A DNA stretch of 64,000 bases from Paractinoplanes ferrugineus (GCF_016862195.1 NZ_BOMM01000051.1:62001-126000); one strand, 5' to 3'. Numbered from the stretch's first letter, positions 53,342 to 62,460 are shown. The notes: generated from the letters alone by a model not told the origin. Numbers and translations are program-made.

Positions 53342-53380
53342 AAAAAGGGCAAAGGGTCACCGACTCTTTGCCCTTTTTGT
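53342..53380 (+). terminator. Terminator of acs
   Basis: 13 perfect pairs (53342-53354 with 53366-53378) plus three more inward, A-run on one side and T-run on the other: an ideal bidirectional intrinsic terminator 13 bp after the stop. Confidence 0.92.
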
Positions 53381-53551
53381 CGATCCCCGAAGTATGCCTG
53401 GGTCATAACACATAACTGATCTCTATCGATTCTGGTCGCGCTCTTCATACATCGTTGCGTTTGCATACGTTTACCTCTAGCCCCGAACCACGGGGCCGTT
53501 TTGAATGCCGGGCAGCACCCCCGCGCCCGGCGATATGACGGAGGTATGCGC

Positions 53552-55921
53552 GTGGTGCGCAAGGTGGTCTCTGGACTGCTCGGCGCCGCGATCGTCACCA
53601 GCGTCGGAGTTCTGCTCCCCGCGGTGGCCCAGGCGGCACCACCAGCTGACACGATCCCGGCGACGAGCTCCGGTGAGAAGTCGGCCCCCATCGACGATCT
53701 GCCCAACCCGTTGGAGGAGAAGCGCCGCGCTCTGCGTGAGCAGGCGGTCTCCAGTGTGGTCAGCGGCAAGGCCAAGCCGGTCAGCAAGAACGGCAGCAAG
53801 GTCCTCAAGGTCGGTCACACCAAGGGTGGCCCCGGCCGGCACGGCAAGGACCAGTACGTCGAGCTCGACAACGAGCGCACCGACAAGATCTTCACGATCC
53901 TGGTCGAGTTCGGCAACGATCGGCACCCCAACTTCCCGGACGTCGACTCGGACCCGAAGACAGCCGGTCCGACCACCTTCGAAGGACCGCTGCACAACTC
54001 GATCCCGCAGCCGGACCGCAGCAAGGACAACTCGACGATCTGGCAGGCCGACTACTCGGCCGACTTCTACCGGAACCTGTACTTCGGCACCGGCGCGAGC
54101 ACCGAGTCGGTCAAGAAGTACTTCGAGTCGCAGTCGTCCGGCCGGTACAGCGTCGACGGCGAGGTCACCGACTGGGTCAAGGTCAAATACAACGAGGCAC
54201 GGTACGGCCGTGACGTCTGCGGCGGCCACGTCTGCAACAACGTCTGGTCGCTGGTGCAGGACGCCGCCAACAACTGGGTCGCCGACCAGTACGCGAAGGG
54301 TCGCACCAAGGCGCAGGTGACCGCCGACCTCAAGCAGTTCGACCAGTACGACAGGTACGACTTCGACGGCGACGGCAACTTCAACGAGCCGGACGGCTAC
54401 ATCGACCACTTCCAGATCGTCCACGCCGGCGGCGACCAGGCCGACGGCGACCCGCAGCAGGGTGAGGACGCCATCTGGAGCCACCGGTGGTACGCCTTCT
54501 CGACGCTGCAGGGCACGGCCGGCCCGACCGGCAACCCGCTGGGCGGCACCCAGGTCGGCGACAGCGGTGTCTGGATCGGTGACTACACCATCCAGCCCGA
54601 GAACGGTGGCCTCAGCGTCTTCGTGCATGAGTACACCCACGACCTCGGCCTGCCGGACGACTACGACACCAGCGGCCTGGGCGACAACAACAACGAGTAC
54701 TGGACGCTGATGGCGCAGAGCCGCCTCGGCGCGGCCGGCGACCAGGGCATCGGCACCCACCCGGGTGACCTCGGTGCCTGGAACAAGCTGCAGCTCGGCT
54801 GGCTCAACTACACCTCGGTGGACGCGGGCAAGAAGAAGGTCGTCAACCTCGGCCCCGAGGAGTACAACACCAAGAAGACGCAGGCCGTCGTCGTGAACCT
54901 GCCGCCCAAGACGGTCACGACCGACCTGGGTGCGCCGTTCGCCGGAAGCAAGCAGTACTTCTCCGGCAACGCCGACAACCTGAACACCACCGCGACCAAG
55001 GACGTCGACCTGACCGGTAAGACCACCGGCAGCGTCAGCCTCAAGGGCCGCTACAACATCGAGAAGGACTACGACTACCTGTACTTCGAGGTGTCGGCCG
55101 ACAAGGGTACGACCTGGACCCCGCTGAACGGCACGGTCGACGGTGTCGCACTGCCGAAGGACGCGAGCGAGGTGCCGGCGCTGACCGGTTCCTCCGCCGG
55201 GGCGTGGAAGACCATCAACATCCCGCTGGACGCGTACGCCGGCAAGGCGGTCAAGTTCCGCCTGCACTACATCACCGACGGCGGCGCCTCCACGGGCGGC
55301 TTCTTCGGTGACGAGCTCACCGTCACGGCGAACGGCGCGGTCGTCTCGACCGACGGCGCGGAGAGCACCCCGACCTGGGCCCTCGCCGGCTTCACGGTCG
55401 TCGGCTCGAGCGTGGCCAACGACTACGACCACTTCTACATCGCGGGCAACCGCAGCTACACCTCGTACGACAAGTACCTGGCGACCGGCCCGTACAACTT
55501 CGGCTGGACGTCCACGCGGCCGGACTGGGTGGAGCACTACAACTACCAGACCGGTCTGCTGGTCTCCTACTGGGACACCTCGCAGGCCGACAACAACACC
55601 AACGAGCACCCGGGTGAGGGTCGCAACCTCTACGTCGACGCGCACCCGAAGCCGTTCAACAACGTCAACGGCGTCCCGTTCCGGTCGCGGATCCAGGTGT
55701 ACGACGCTCCGTTCAGCCTGTACCCGACCGACGGCATGCTGCTGCACGTGGACGGCAAGCCCTCGGTGGTCTGGCCGCAGCTCGGCCAGCCGGTCTTCAA
55801 CGACAAGGCCAAGTACTACTACGACGAGCTGCCGAACCAGGGCGTCAAGCTGCCCAAGGTCGGCGTGAAGATCGGTGTCCTCAGCCAGAGCGGCACCTCG
55901 ATGACGATCGCGGTTTCCTGA
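53552..55921 (+). CDS. Secreted M6 family metalloprotease (immune inhibitor A-like)
   Basis: 789 aa. GGAGG stands 7 nt before GTG 53552; an ATG at 53546 is only 1 nt from it, so GTG is preferred. Signal peptide (to about AVAQA), propeptide, then the catalytic zinc site VFVHEYTHDLGLPDDYD (His359, Glu360, His363, metzincin-like HExxH). Asp-rich calcium-type loops (DRYDFDGDGNFNEPDGYID) precede it. The C-terminal half is a beta-rich immune-inhibitor A domain with an internal VSLKGRYNIEKDYDYLYFE lectin-like part. It degrades extracellular proteins. Confidence 0.93.
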   Translation: MVRKVVSGLLGAAIVTSVGVLLPAVAQAAPPADTIPATSSGEKSAPIDDLPNPLEEKRRALREQAVSSVVSGKAKPVSKNGSKVLKVGHTKGGPGRHGKDQYVELDNERTDKIFTILVEFGNDRHPNFPDVDSDPKTAGPTTFEGPLHNSIPQPDRSKDNSTIWQADYSADFYRNLYFGTGASTESVKKYFESQSSGRYSVDGEVTDWVKVKYNEARYGRDVCGGHVCNNVWSLVQDAANNWVADQYAKGRTKAQVTADLKQFDQYDRYDFDGDGNFNEPDGYIDHFQIVHAGGDQADGDPQQGEDAIWSHRWYAFSTLQGTAGPTGNPLGGTQVGDSGVWIGDYTIQPENGGLSVFVHEYTHDLGLPDDYDTSGLGDNNNEYWTLMAQSRLGAAGDQGIGTHPGDLGAWNKLQLGWLNYTSVDAGKKKVVNLGPEEYNTKKTQAVVVNLPPKTVTTDLGAPFAGSKQYFSGNADNLNTTATKDVDLTGKTTGSVSLKGRYNIEKDYDYLYFEVSADKGTTWTPLNGTVDGVALPKDASEVPALTGSSAGAWKTINIPLDAYAGKAVKFRLHYITDGGASTGGFFGDELTVTANGAVVSTDGAESTPTWALAGFTVVGSSVANDYDHFYIAGNRSYTSYDKYLATGPYNFGWTSTRPDWVEHYNYQTGLLVSYWDTSQADNNTNEHPGEGRNLYVDAHPKPFNNVNGVPFRSRIQVYDAPFSLYPTDGMLLHVDGKPSVVWPQLGQPVFNDKAKYYYDELPNQGVKLPKVGVKIGVLSQSGTSMTIAVS

Positions 55922-55942
55922 TCCAGCGATCACCGCGTCACG

Positions 55943-55970
55943 GCGCCCGGGGAGATCACTCCCCGGGCGC
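55943..55970 (+). terminator. Terminator of the M6 protease gene
   Basis: A 12-bp perfect GC-rich stem (55943-55954 with 55959-55970), loop atca, 21 bp after the stop. Confidence 0.8.
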
Positions 55971-56034
55971 TGCCCATTTCCGGGAACCGGAGTGTGGGGT
56001 TGAACGTCTGACCGGGACGCTTCAGGAGGTAACC

Positions 56035-56439
56035 ATGAACGGCAAACTGGTGGTCGCGGTGACAGTGGCGGTCGTGCTGGGCGGGTGTGCGGGCCCGGAC
56101 GTACCGCAGAGCGCGGCGTCCGCCGCCGGCCCGACGTCCGCGACGTCCGCGGCGCCGCCGCCGAGCCTGCCGGTCGCTCCGCTGACCAGCGCCCCGCCGA
56201 ACGGACCGACCGACCAGATCAAGAAGACCGACTGGGTGGTGGGCACGGTGACGGGCGACAGTTCCGGTCCCTGCTACGGCCTGGAGACCGATGACGGTAC
56301 GCAATATGCCTTGCACAGCACCGCCGGCACCAAACTCGTCAAGGGCCGGCGCATGCGGATAAAGACCGCGCCGATGCTGGTCCGGATGTACTGCGGGCCC
56401 GGTACGCACCGAGAAATGGTCGCCGCGGAGCGCCTGTGA
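56035..56439 (+). CDS. Small lipoprotein of unknown function
   Basis: 134 aa. AGGAGGT precedes ATG 56035. Lipobox LGGC (Cys18), a Pro/Ala/Ser linker to about residue 55, then a small beta domain with WVVGTVTGDSSGPCYGLETD, YALHSTAGTKLVKGRRMRI and MYCGPG: an OB-like fold held by a Cys pair is likely. It is exposed outside the membrane. No named family. Confidence 0.75.
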   Translation: MNGKLVVAVTVAVVLGGCAGPDVPQSAASAAGPTSATSAAPPPSLPVAPLTSAPPNGPTDQIKKTDWVVGTVTGDSSGPCYGLETDDGTQYALHSTAGTKLVKGRRMRIKTAPMLVRMYCGPGTHREMVAAERL

Positions 56440-56496
56440 ATCGCCGGTGGCCCGACGGGACGGGTCCGGCTCGACCCGAACGCCTAGTCTTGCTAC

Positions 56497-57411
56497 ATGG
56501 TTGACGAGTCGTGTGTCCTGGTGGAGGGTCCCTGGACGCACCGTTTCGTCGGCGCCAACGGCAGCCGTTTCCACGTCGTCGAGGCCGGCACCGGCCCGCT
56601 CGTGCTGTTCCTGCACGGATTCCCCGAGTTCTGGTGGGCGTGGCACGACATCATGACGAGGGTCGCCGACGCCGGTTTCCGGGCCGTCGCGATCGACCTG
56701 CGCGGCTACGGCGCCAGCGACAAGCCCCCACGCGGCTACGACGGCTACACCATGGCCGCCGACGTGACCGGCCTGATCCGCGCGCTCGGCGAACGCTCCG
56801 CGATGATCGTCGGCGCCGGCGCGGGCGGCATGATCGGCTGGGCCGCCGCCGCGTTCCACCCCAAGCTGGTCAGCCGCCTGGTCGTCCTCGGCGCCGCCCA
56901 CCCGCTGCGCCTGCGCGCGGCCCTCTTCGCCGACCCGCGCGGCCAGCTGTCGGCGTCGACGTCGGTCTTCCGCTTCCAGATCCCCCGCTACGAACACGTG
57001 CTCACCCGGGACGACGCGGCCCTGGTCGGCGAGCTGATGACCCACTGGACCAGCCCCACCTGGCGGCAGACCGAGGAATTCGCCGATTACGTGGCGAGGT
57101 GCCGGGAAGCGATGCAGATCCCCCAGGCGGCGTTCTGCGCACTGGAGGCGTACCGCTGGGTTGCCCGCAGTGCTCTACGCCTGCAGGGCTACCGCTTCGT
57201 GAAGCTGATGCAGCACCCGCTGATCACCCCGACACTGCAACTGCACGGCGCCCTCGACACCGCCACGCTCCCCCGCACCGCCCAGGGTTCCGGCCGTTAC
57301 GTGATCGCCCCGTACGAGTGGCGGCTCATCCCCGACGCCGGCCACTTCCTCCACCAGGAGGCCCCCGACGTGATCACCGGCGAGATCCTGCGCTGGCTGA
57401 AGGCTTCCTAG
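56497..57411 (+). CDS. Alpha/beta hydrolase fold protein, nucleophile missing
   Basis: 304 aa. Epoxide hydrolase-like: oxyanion loop FLHGFPEFWWAW (HGFP 40-43), IDLRGYGASDKPP, acid LHGALDTATLP, and the His in AGHFLHQEAPDVI. The nucleophile elbow, GHDWGG in epoxide hydrolases, reads GAGAGG (106-111): Gly108 replaces the Asp/Ser nucleophile. The protein cannot be a normal hydrolase and may bind rather than cleave. TAGTCT 6 nt before ATG 56497 suggests a leaderless message. Its TAG stop overlaps the convergent stop of the next gene (CTAG). Confidence 0.85.
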   Translation: MVDESCVLVEGPWTHRFVGANGSRFHVVEAGTGPLVLFLHGFPEFWWAWHDIMTRVADAGFRAVAIDLRGYGASDKPPRGYDGYTMAADVTGLIRALGERSAMIVGAGAGGMIGWAAAAFHPKLVSRLVVLGAAHPLRLRAALFADPRGQLSASTSVFRFQIPRYEHVLTRDDAALVGELMTHWTSPTWRQTEEFADYVARCREAMQIPQAAFCALEAYRWVARSALRLQGYRFVKLMQHPLITPTLQLHGALDTATLPRTAQGSGRYVIAPYEWRLIPDAGHFLHQEAPDVITGEILRWLKAS

Positions 57412-57773
57412 ATGCGCTGCTCATGCAGGTCGGAGACCTCATGGGCGGGAGCCCACGTCTGGTAGACGCCGTAATCGAACTCCTCGAGACCCAGCTGGCG
57501 GGCCACCGGGGCGCGACCACCGGTGTATTCCACGCGCAGCCAGTCGTCGGCCTCACCGAGCACGAGGAACGGGGCGCCCCGCCACACACAGGTGGTGCGC
57601 ACGTAGACCAGCTCGTCGTACTCCTCGGGGGTCAGCACCCGCACGTAACGGCCCGGCTTGATCTCCTCGAAGCCGTCCGCCGGCTGGGTGGTGTAGATGC
57701 GCACGTCGTCGCCGTCGGGAACGGCGTCGAACTCGTGGCCCTGCCAGCTCACCACGTAACCGTCGCGAATCAC
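57408..57773 (-). CDS. Small acidic protein coupled to the SseB-domain gene; possible immunity protein
   Basis: 121 aa, pI visibly acidic, no signal or membrane segment, beta-rich (YVVSWQGHEFDAVPDGDD, RYVRVLTPEEYDELVYVRT, WLRVEYTGG). GTG 57773 overlaps the stop of the upstream 1246-aa gene by GTGA. No family recognised. Tight coupling to a long C-terminal-domain protein in a type VII neighbourhood is the usual context of an immunity protein, yet it could be a plain partner. The role is inference. Confidence 0.7.
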   Translation of the reverse strand: MIRDGYVVSWQGHEFDAVPDGDDVRIYTTQPADGFEEIKPGRYVRVLTPEEYDELVYVRTTCVWRGAPFLVLGEADDWLRVEYTGGRAPVARQLGLEEFDYGVYQTWAPAHEVSDLHEQRI

Positions 57774-60700
57774 TGCTCACCCACCCGGCGCCACTGCGGA
57801 CCGTCGTTGTCGAAGATCGCGATCATGTGCTCCGAGCCGTCCGCGTCGATGCGCCACAACTGGGCACCGTGCGGCAGCCGGACACTGTCCACCTTGAACT
57901 CGGCGATCACGTCGCGGCCCTCACCGGGCGCGAAACCGTTGCCGCGGAACGGCGGACGCTCGATCACCCAGCCGTCCATGGCCTTCAGCGCCTGCTCGTT
58001 CTGCCCGCCGTAGGGGATCCGGTAGAGGCTCGGGCGATAAGCCGGCCACCGCAGGACGTACGCCTCCTTGGCGTCCGGTTGGTACGGCGAACCGTCGTAG
58101 GTGAGACCCAGCGCGCCGAACAGTTCGTTCGGCGTGCGCAGGTGCTCGACCTCGGTGGCCCGGTGCACGAAACCGGCAACCCGGTCGTAGCCCCGGTCGA
58201 GGTAGTAGTCGACCTGCTCGGCCGGCACCGTCTTCTGCATGACGGTGGCGTGCTGGGCGTCGTCGTTGACCGGCGGGGGCGCGGGAATCGGCTCGCCGTG
58301 CTCGTCGTGGTCGGCCGGTTCGGACCCGAGACCGGCCTCGGCGGCCCAACTGGCGAGCGCGATCACCTGCGGGCCGGGATAGCGGGCGCCGACCGGCGTA
58401 CGCGGATTGACCGCGAACGACCACGACGGATCCGGCCAGTTGCGGATCAGCTCGTAGAACCGGACGCTCACCGTGCGGGTCGGCTCGGCGAAGTGCTCGG
58501 CCAACCGGTCCTTGCTGGTGAAGACGACCAGGAACTGCTCGCCCTCGATGTCCTCGGTGCGGAACGCGAATCCCGACTCACCGGGCGCGCTGCCCGGCCG
58601 CGAGTGGTTCGCAACCGGCACCAGCACCGTGGCCAGCAGCAGCGTGGACAGGAACCGGTCGGTGCTGCCCGCCTCGGCGGCGTCGTACAGGTCCCGCTCC
58701 ACGTCGTTGGCCGGCATGAACGGCTCGGCCGACGGCTCGTGGGCGGGCATCGCGCCGGACATGACCGGACGGCCCACCGGCTGCACCGGCGTGGCGCCGC
58801 GCACCTCCAGCGGCGGCTGGTCACCACTCCCGAAACGCGCCGGACGATCACTGCCCGGCGATCCCGGGATCACCGGCGGGTTCATCCCCGGCCGCCCCGG
58901 TGCAGTCGGAGCGGTGGCGGGTGGCGCCGGCGTGGCCGCCCGCTCGGCGGACGTCTTGAACGCCGGGAACGAAGTCATCGGAGCCGGCTCGGCCGGACCG
59001 CCCGCCTGCCGACGCGGCAGGGGCGTGCCGAACCCGGGTGCGGGCTGGTCCGCCACTCCCGGCCGTTGTGCGGCCGCCGCCTGCGGCGAGGCCGGACCTT
59101 GCGGGAACCCACCGGCGCCCTGGTCCGCGGGCGGTTGCCGCCGCGGAAGCTCCGGAAGCGCCGGCGCGGGCACAGCGGCACCGGCCCACCGCGGGTCGAC
59201 GGGCGGCTCCTCCTGCGGACGCGTGGAAATGTGCTCAGGCACCGGCGGCGTGTTCGCCATCGGCGTGCGCACCGGCAGCCCGTTGAGACCCGGCGAGCCC
59301 TGCCCACTCCGCAGGTCCTGCCCACCGCGCAGGTCCTGCCCACCGCGCAGGTCTTGCCCACCGCGCAGGTCTTGCCCACCGCGCAGGTCTTGCCCACCGC
59401 CGCGAGGGTCCTGGTAATCGCGCGAGTCCGGCATCGCGCCCCGGCCGTCCTGGTAGCCGCCGCGCGAGTCCGGCATCGCGCCGCGAGCATCCTGGTAACC
59501 GCCGCGAGCATCCTGCATCGCGCCGCCGGCGTCCTGGTAACCGCCGCGCGCGTCCTGGTAACCGCCGCGCTGGTCCTGCCTCGCGCCGCGCGGGTCCTGC
59601 TGACCGCGCGGGTCCTGGCCGCGTGCGTCCTGCTGGCCGCGGCTGGCTTCGCCGAGGCGAGAACCGGGCCAGTTGGCGGAGACGTTGGGCCGCTCGGACG
59701 GGATGGACGGCGGTCGGTAAGCCGACGGGACCGCGGACACCGGACCGGCCGACACCGGAGCCGCGGAAACCGGGCTCGACGGCGGCGTGCGCGACGGAAG
59801 TCCGCTCGGCATCACGCCACCAGGCGTGCGTACCGGCAGACCGCCCGGTCCGATCTGCGGCTTTTCTGCCTGAGCAGGCGATTGCGACGCGGCTGCCTGT
59901 GCGCCATAACCAGCGCCCCCGGCCGGCTGCGAGCCGAACCCGCCCGCGCCCGGCGCCGGCGAGTCGAACCCATCCGCCCCGGACGGCCGTGAGCCGAACC
60001 CACCGGCGGCCCCGGACGGTCGTGGCCCGAACCCGGTTGCCCCGGCCGGCTGCGAGTCGAACCCGGCCGCACCGGACGGCTGCGAGCCGAAATCGCCGGC
60101 GGGCGGCTGGGCGCCGAAGCCACCAGCAGCGGGCGACTGCGGGCCGAACCCGCCGGCCGAGGAAGGCTGTGGGTTTGACCCGGCGGACCCGGCCGGAGAT
60201 GCCGTGGGCTGGGCGAAGCGTGAGGCCAGCGAGGTCGACGCGGCCCCGAACTGCGGTGCCGGGGACAGCTCGGCCGGACCGGGCTGCGCTGCCGGTGAGG
60301 TCGCGGACGACGACGGCTGCGGGTTGCTACCCGGCAGTGGCGGGGGCTGCTCGTCGGCGGCCGGGAAGTAAGGCATCTGGTTGGCCGCGGCCGCCTGCGC
60401 ATAGCCGGGCGGGCCGCCGAGCGAAGGGCCGGCCGAGCCGCTGCCGGCCACTGGGGCGGCAACGACCGGCGGGGCGCTGATCGGCTGCGGGTAACCCGAC
60501 GACTGGGCGCCGGCGGACCGCGAATAACCGGCCGGAGCCGCATTGCCGGCCTGCGAGTAGCCGGCCGCCAAACCGTCGCCGGGCTGCGGATGGCCACTGG
60601 GCGGAGCGCTGCCGGGCTGCGGGTAACCGGCGGTCGAACCGCTGCCGGGCTGGGGGTAACCAGGGGCCGAGCTGCTGCCGAGCTGCGGGTAGCCAGGGGC

Positions 60701-61510
60701 CGAGCTGCTGCCGGGCTGGGGGTAACCGGGGGCCGAACCGCCGAGGGGCTGCGGGTAACCGGCCGCCGAACCGCCGTTGGGCTGCGGATAACCGGCCGCC
60801 GAGGCGTCGCCGGGGTGGGGGTAACCGCTGGGCGGGGCGCTGGTCGGCTGGCGGTAGCCCACGGGGGCGGGGCTGCCGGCCGGGGGCGCGCTGTGCGGGG
60901 CCGGGGTGTTGGCCGAGGAGACGCCGGACGCGCCGGCGGTGCGCACCGGCAGGCCGGCCGGGCTCGGCGGGACAGCTCCCGGGGCGTGCGCCGCGGCGGC
61001 GACCGGCTCGTGGGTGGGGCCGCCGGGCGAGTTCTGCTGGGCGGCCTCGTTGGCGGCCATCGCGGCCGAGTGCAGATCTTGGATGTGCGGGGACGCGGGC
61101 GCCTTACCGGGGCCGCGGGTCGGCAGTCTCAGGTCGCCGCGGGACAGCTGGGCGACGAACCAGGCCGGGAGGTAGCCCTCGATCGGCAGGCCGGGGTTGA
61201 CGGCCAGCCACCACTCGAGGTTGGGCCAGGTGTTGGCCAACTCCGAGTAGGGCACGCGGCGCGCCGAACCGGTGTAGTCGGCGAGGCACGCCTGCAGCGC
61301 CTCCGACGAGGTGAAGGCGAGCACATGCGTGCGGCCACCAGTGCTCCAGGTGCCCCAACCCAGCGGCGCGAGCCCGGCGAGGGCATCGGCTGACACGGGC
61401 AGCAAGAGGTCAACGCTGGAAAGAATTCGAAAGTACGACTCCTGGTCGTCGGTGCGCAACGCATCCCGCATCGCGACCTCGGCGTCCGTAGCCGGTTCCC
61501 ACTCGGACAC
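57770..61510 (-). CDS. SseB-domain protein with low-complexity linker and unknown C-terminal domain
   Basis: 1246 aa from GTG 61510, which has GGGGAG 8 nt upstream; GTG 61516 would add two residues. An SseB N-terminal domain (about 1-140), a Gly/Pro/Gln/Ser-rich disordered stretch of about 780 residues built of short repeats (GYPQPGSxxxPGYPQ, FGSQPSGAxGF, GGYQDARG, GGQDLR), a second SseB-like domain (about 930-1070) and a C-terminal domain (last 156 residues: VAGFVHRATEVEHLRTPNEL, EAYVLRWPAYRPSLYRIPYG, WVIERPPFRG). The C-terminal domain resembles no family I can name. Coupled to a 121-aa gene, with WXG100 genes and eccE upstream, it may be a type VII effector or a cell-surface adaptor. Confidence 0.75.
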   Translation of the reverse strand: MSEWEPATDAEVAMRDALRTDDQESYFRILSSVDLLLPVSADALAGLAPLGWGTWSTGGRTHVLAFTSSEALQACLADYTGSARRVPYSELANTWPNLEWWLAVNPGLPIEGYLPAWFVAQLSRGDLRLPTRGPGKAPASPHIQDLHSAAMAANEAAQQNSPGGPTHEPVAAAAHAPGAVPPSPAGLPVRTAGASGVSSANTPAPHSAPPAGSPAPVGYRQPTSAPPSGYPHPGDASAAGYPQPNGGSAAGYPQPLGGSAPGYPQPGSSSAPGYPQLGSSSAPGYPQPGSGSTAGYPQPGSAPPSGHPQPGDGLAAGYSQAGNAAPAGYSRSAGAQSSGYPQPISAPPVVAAPVAGSGSAGPSLGGPPGYAQAAAANQMPYFPAADEQPPPLPGSNPQPSSSATSPAAQPGPAELSPAPQFGAASTSLASRFAQPTASPAGSAGSNPQPSSAGGFGPQSPAAGGFGAQPPAGDFGSQPSGAAGFDSQPAGATGFGPRPSGAAGGFGSRPSGADGFDSPAPGAGGFGSQPAGGAGYGAQAAASQSPAQAEKPQIGPGGLPVRTPGGVMPSGLPSRTPPSSPVSAAPVSAGPVSAVPSAYRPPSIPSERPNVSANWPGSRLGEASRGQQDARGQDPRGQQDPRGARQDQRGGYQDARGGYQDAGGAMQDARGGYQDARGAMPDSRGGYQDGRGAMPDSRDYQDPRGGGQDLRGGQDLRGGQDLRGGQDLRGGQDLRSGQGSPGLNGLPVRTPMANTPPVPEHISTRPQEEPPVDPRWAGAAVPAPALPELPRRQPPADQGAGGFPQGPASPQAAAAQRPGVADQPAPGFGTPLPRRQAGGPAEPAPMTSFPAFKTSAERAATPAPPATAPTAPGRPGMNPPVIPGSPGSDRPARFGSGDQPPLEVRGATPVQPVGRPVMSGAMPAHEPSAEPFMPANDVERDLYDAAEAGSTDRFLSTLLLATVLVPVANHSRPGSAPGESGFAFRTEDIEGEQFLVVFTSKDRLAEHFAEPTRTVSVRFYELIRNWPDPSWSFAVNPRTPVGARYPGPQVIALASWAAEAGLGSEPADHDEHGEPIPAPPPVNDDAQHATVMQKTVPAEQVDYYLDRGYDRVAGFVHRATEVEHLRTPNELFGALGLTYDGSPYQPDAKEAYVLRWPAYRPSLYRIPYGGQNEQALKAMDGWVIERPPFRGNGFAPGEGRDVIAEFKVDSVRLPHGAQLWRIDADGSEHMIAIFDNDGPQWRRVGEQ
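59305..59394 (-). repeat. Five tandem 18-bp repeats within the coding linker
   Basis: Unit caccgcgcaggtcttgcc repeats at 59305, 59323, 59341, 59359 and 59377 with few changes, coding for GGQDLR on the minus strand. Three units are identical, so the copy number probably varies between strains. Confidence 0.9.
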
Positions 61511-61816
61511 GTCCACCTCTCCCCACCGCGCGACGAGGCCAACTCAACGCGTACAACCTACAAGGTCAGGCGGCGATCACAATGGGCGGCGGTACGCAGA
61601 CCGATAAGTATTGTTGAACAGCGCCCTTACGTGCATGGGCGGGACCCAAACAGTCGCTTGACGCGATCACTTAGACACCGATCGTAGCCCTAACGTCTGA
61701 GTTGGCCAGTACGCGATAGAGGGACACCAAACACGTAAGAACGGACTAAACGGAAAACGGCCGGCGCAGCCGCGAAGCTGGTCCGACCGTTTCGCCGTGG
61801 CGCGGGCCGACCGGGC
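61511..61816. other. Non-coding gap between the SseB-domain gene and WXG100 genes
   Basis: About 300 bp, noticeably less GC-rich than its surroundings (61560-61760). It must hold the promoter of the SseB-domain gene and the 3' end of the WXG100 transcript. No clear terminator or operator was found. Confidence 0.5.
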
Positions 61817-62113
61817 TCACTGGAAGCGCTGGGTCGCCTGCTTCTCGGTGTTGACGTAATCCTCGGCCGACTCGTCGACGGCCTTCTTGATGTTCGTCAG
61901 GATCTGCTGCAGGTCCCGCGAGGCGTTCTGCCACTTGGTCTGCCGAGCGTGGTAAGCCTGCTGGGCGTCGCCGCCCCAGGTCGAGGTCAGCCGGGCACCG
62001 TCGCGCTCGAGCTGGCTGAGCGAGTTCTGAAGCTTGCTGATCGCCTTCGAGATGTCGCCGCTCGCGTTGTGCAGGGCGGCGAAGTTGACGAGCAGAGTGC
62101 CGTCACCGGCCAT
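61817..62113 (-). CDS. WXG100 (ESAT-6-like) protein 1
   Basis: 98 aa. Helix-turn-helix hairpin with the W-x-G turn at TSTWGGDAQQAYHARQ and a C-terminal Y-x-x-x-E (DYVNTEKQ), the secretion signal of type VII substrates. ATG 62113 is preceded by GGAAGGGAAGAAG. It lies 26 bp after the second WXG100 gene; the two should form the usual heterodimer. Confidence 0.92.
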   Translation of the reverse strand: MAGDGTLLVNFAALHNASGDISKAISKLQNSLSQLERDGARLTSTWGGDAQQAYHARQTKWQNASRDLQQILTNIKKAVDESAEDYVNTEKQATQRFQ

Positions 62114-62139
62114 GGTCTTCTTCCCTTCCGGTCCAGGCG

Positions 62140-62460
62140 TCAGAGCGGCAGGCTGAAGCTGCCGCCGCTGTTGGTCAGCTTGCTGGCGGCGCTCGTGTCG
62201 GTCGAGTCGTAGCCGCGGCCCGAGGCACGGATCGACTCCGCCGTCTCGGCGAGCGCCTGGTTGAGCTGCCGCAGGTCAGCCTCGTATTGCAGCTTGACCC
62301 GGTGGAACGCCTGGGCGCCCATGCCCTTCCAGGCGTGGCTGAGCCCTTCCAGCTCGCGCATGAGCTGACTCAGCGTGGTCTGGAGGTCTTGGTTGACCCG
62401 TTCGAAGTTCTGCGCGCCCCGCGCCATCTCATGGGCTTGGGCTTCCGTCTGTCCGGCCAC
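62140..62460 (-). CDS. WXG100 (ESAT-6-like) protein 2
   Basis: 106 aa from GTG 62460. W-x-G turn at SHAWKGMGAQAFHRVK and a C-terminal Y-x-x-x-D (GRGYDSTDTS). It is the upstream partner of the previous gene. Divergent from eccE, 224 bp between starts. Confidence 0.9.
   Translation of the reverse strand: MAGQTEAQAHEMARGAQNFERVNQDLQTTLSQLMRELEGLSHAWKGMGAQAFHRVKLQYEADLRQLNQALAETAESIRASGRGYDSTDTSAASKLTNSGGSFSLPL

Noticed and set aside
53481..55933. 818-codon minus-strand frame opposite the M6 protease
   Set aside because: Pure antisense shadow of a strongly supported protease gene.
59281..59400. Possible CRISPR-like array (regular 18-bp repeats)
   Set aside because: Repeats are contiguous without spacers and encode the in-frame peptide repeat GGQDLR.
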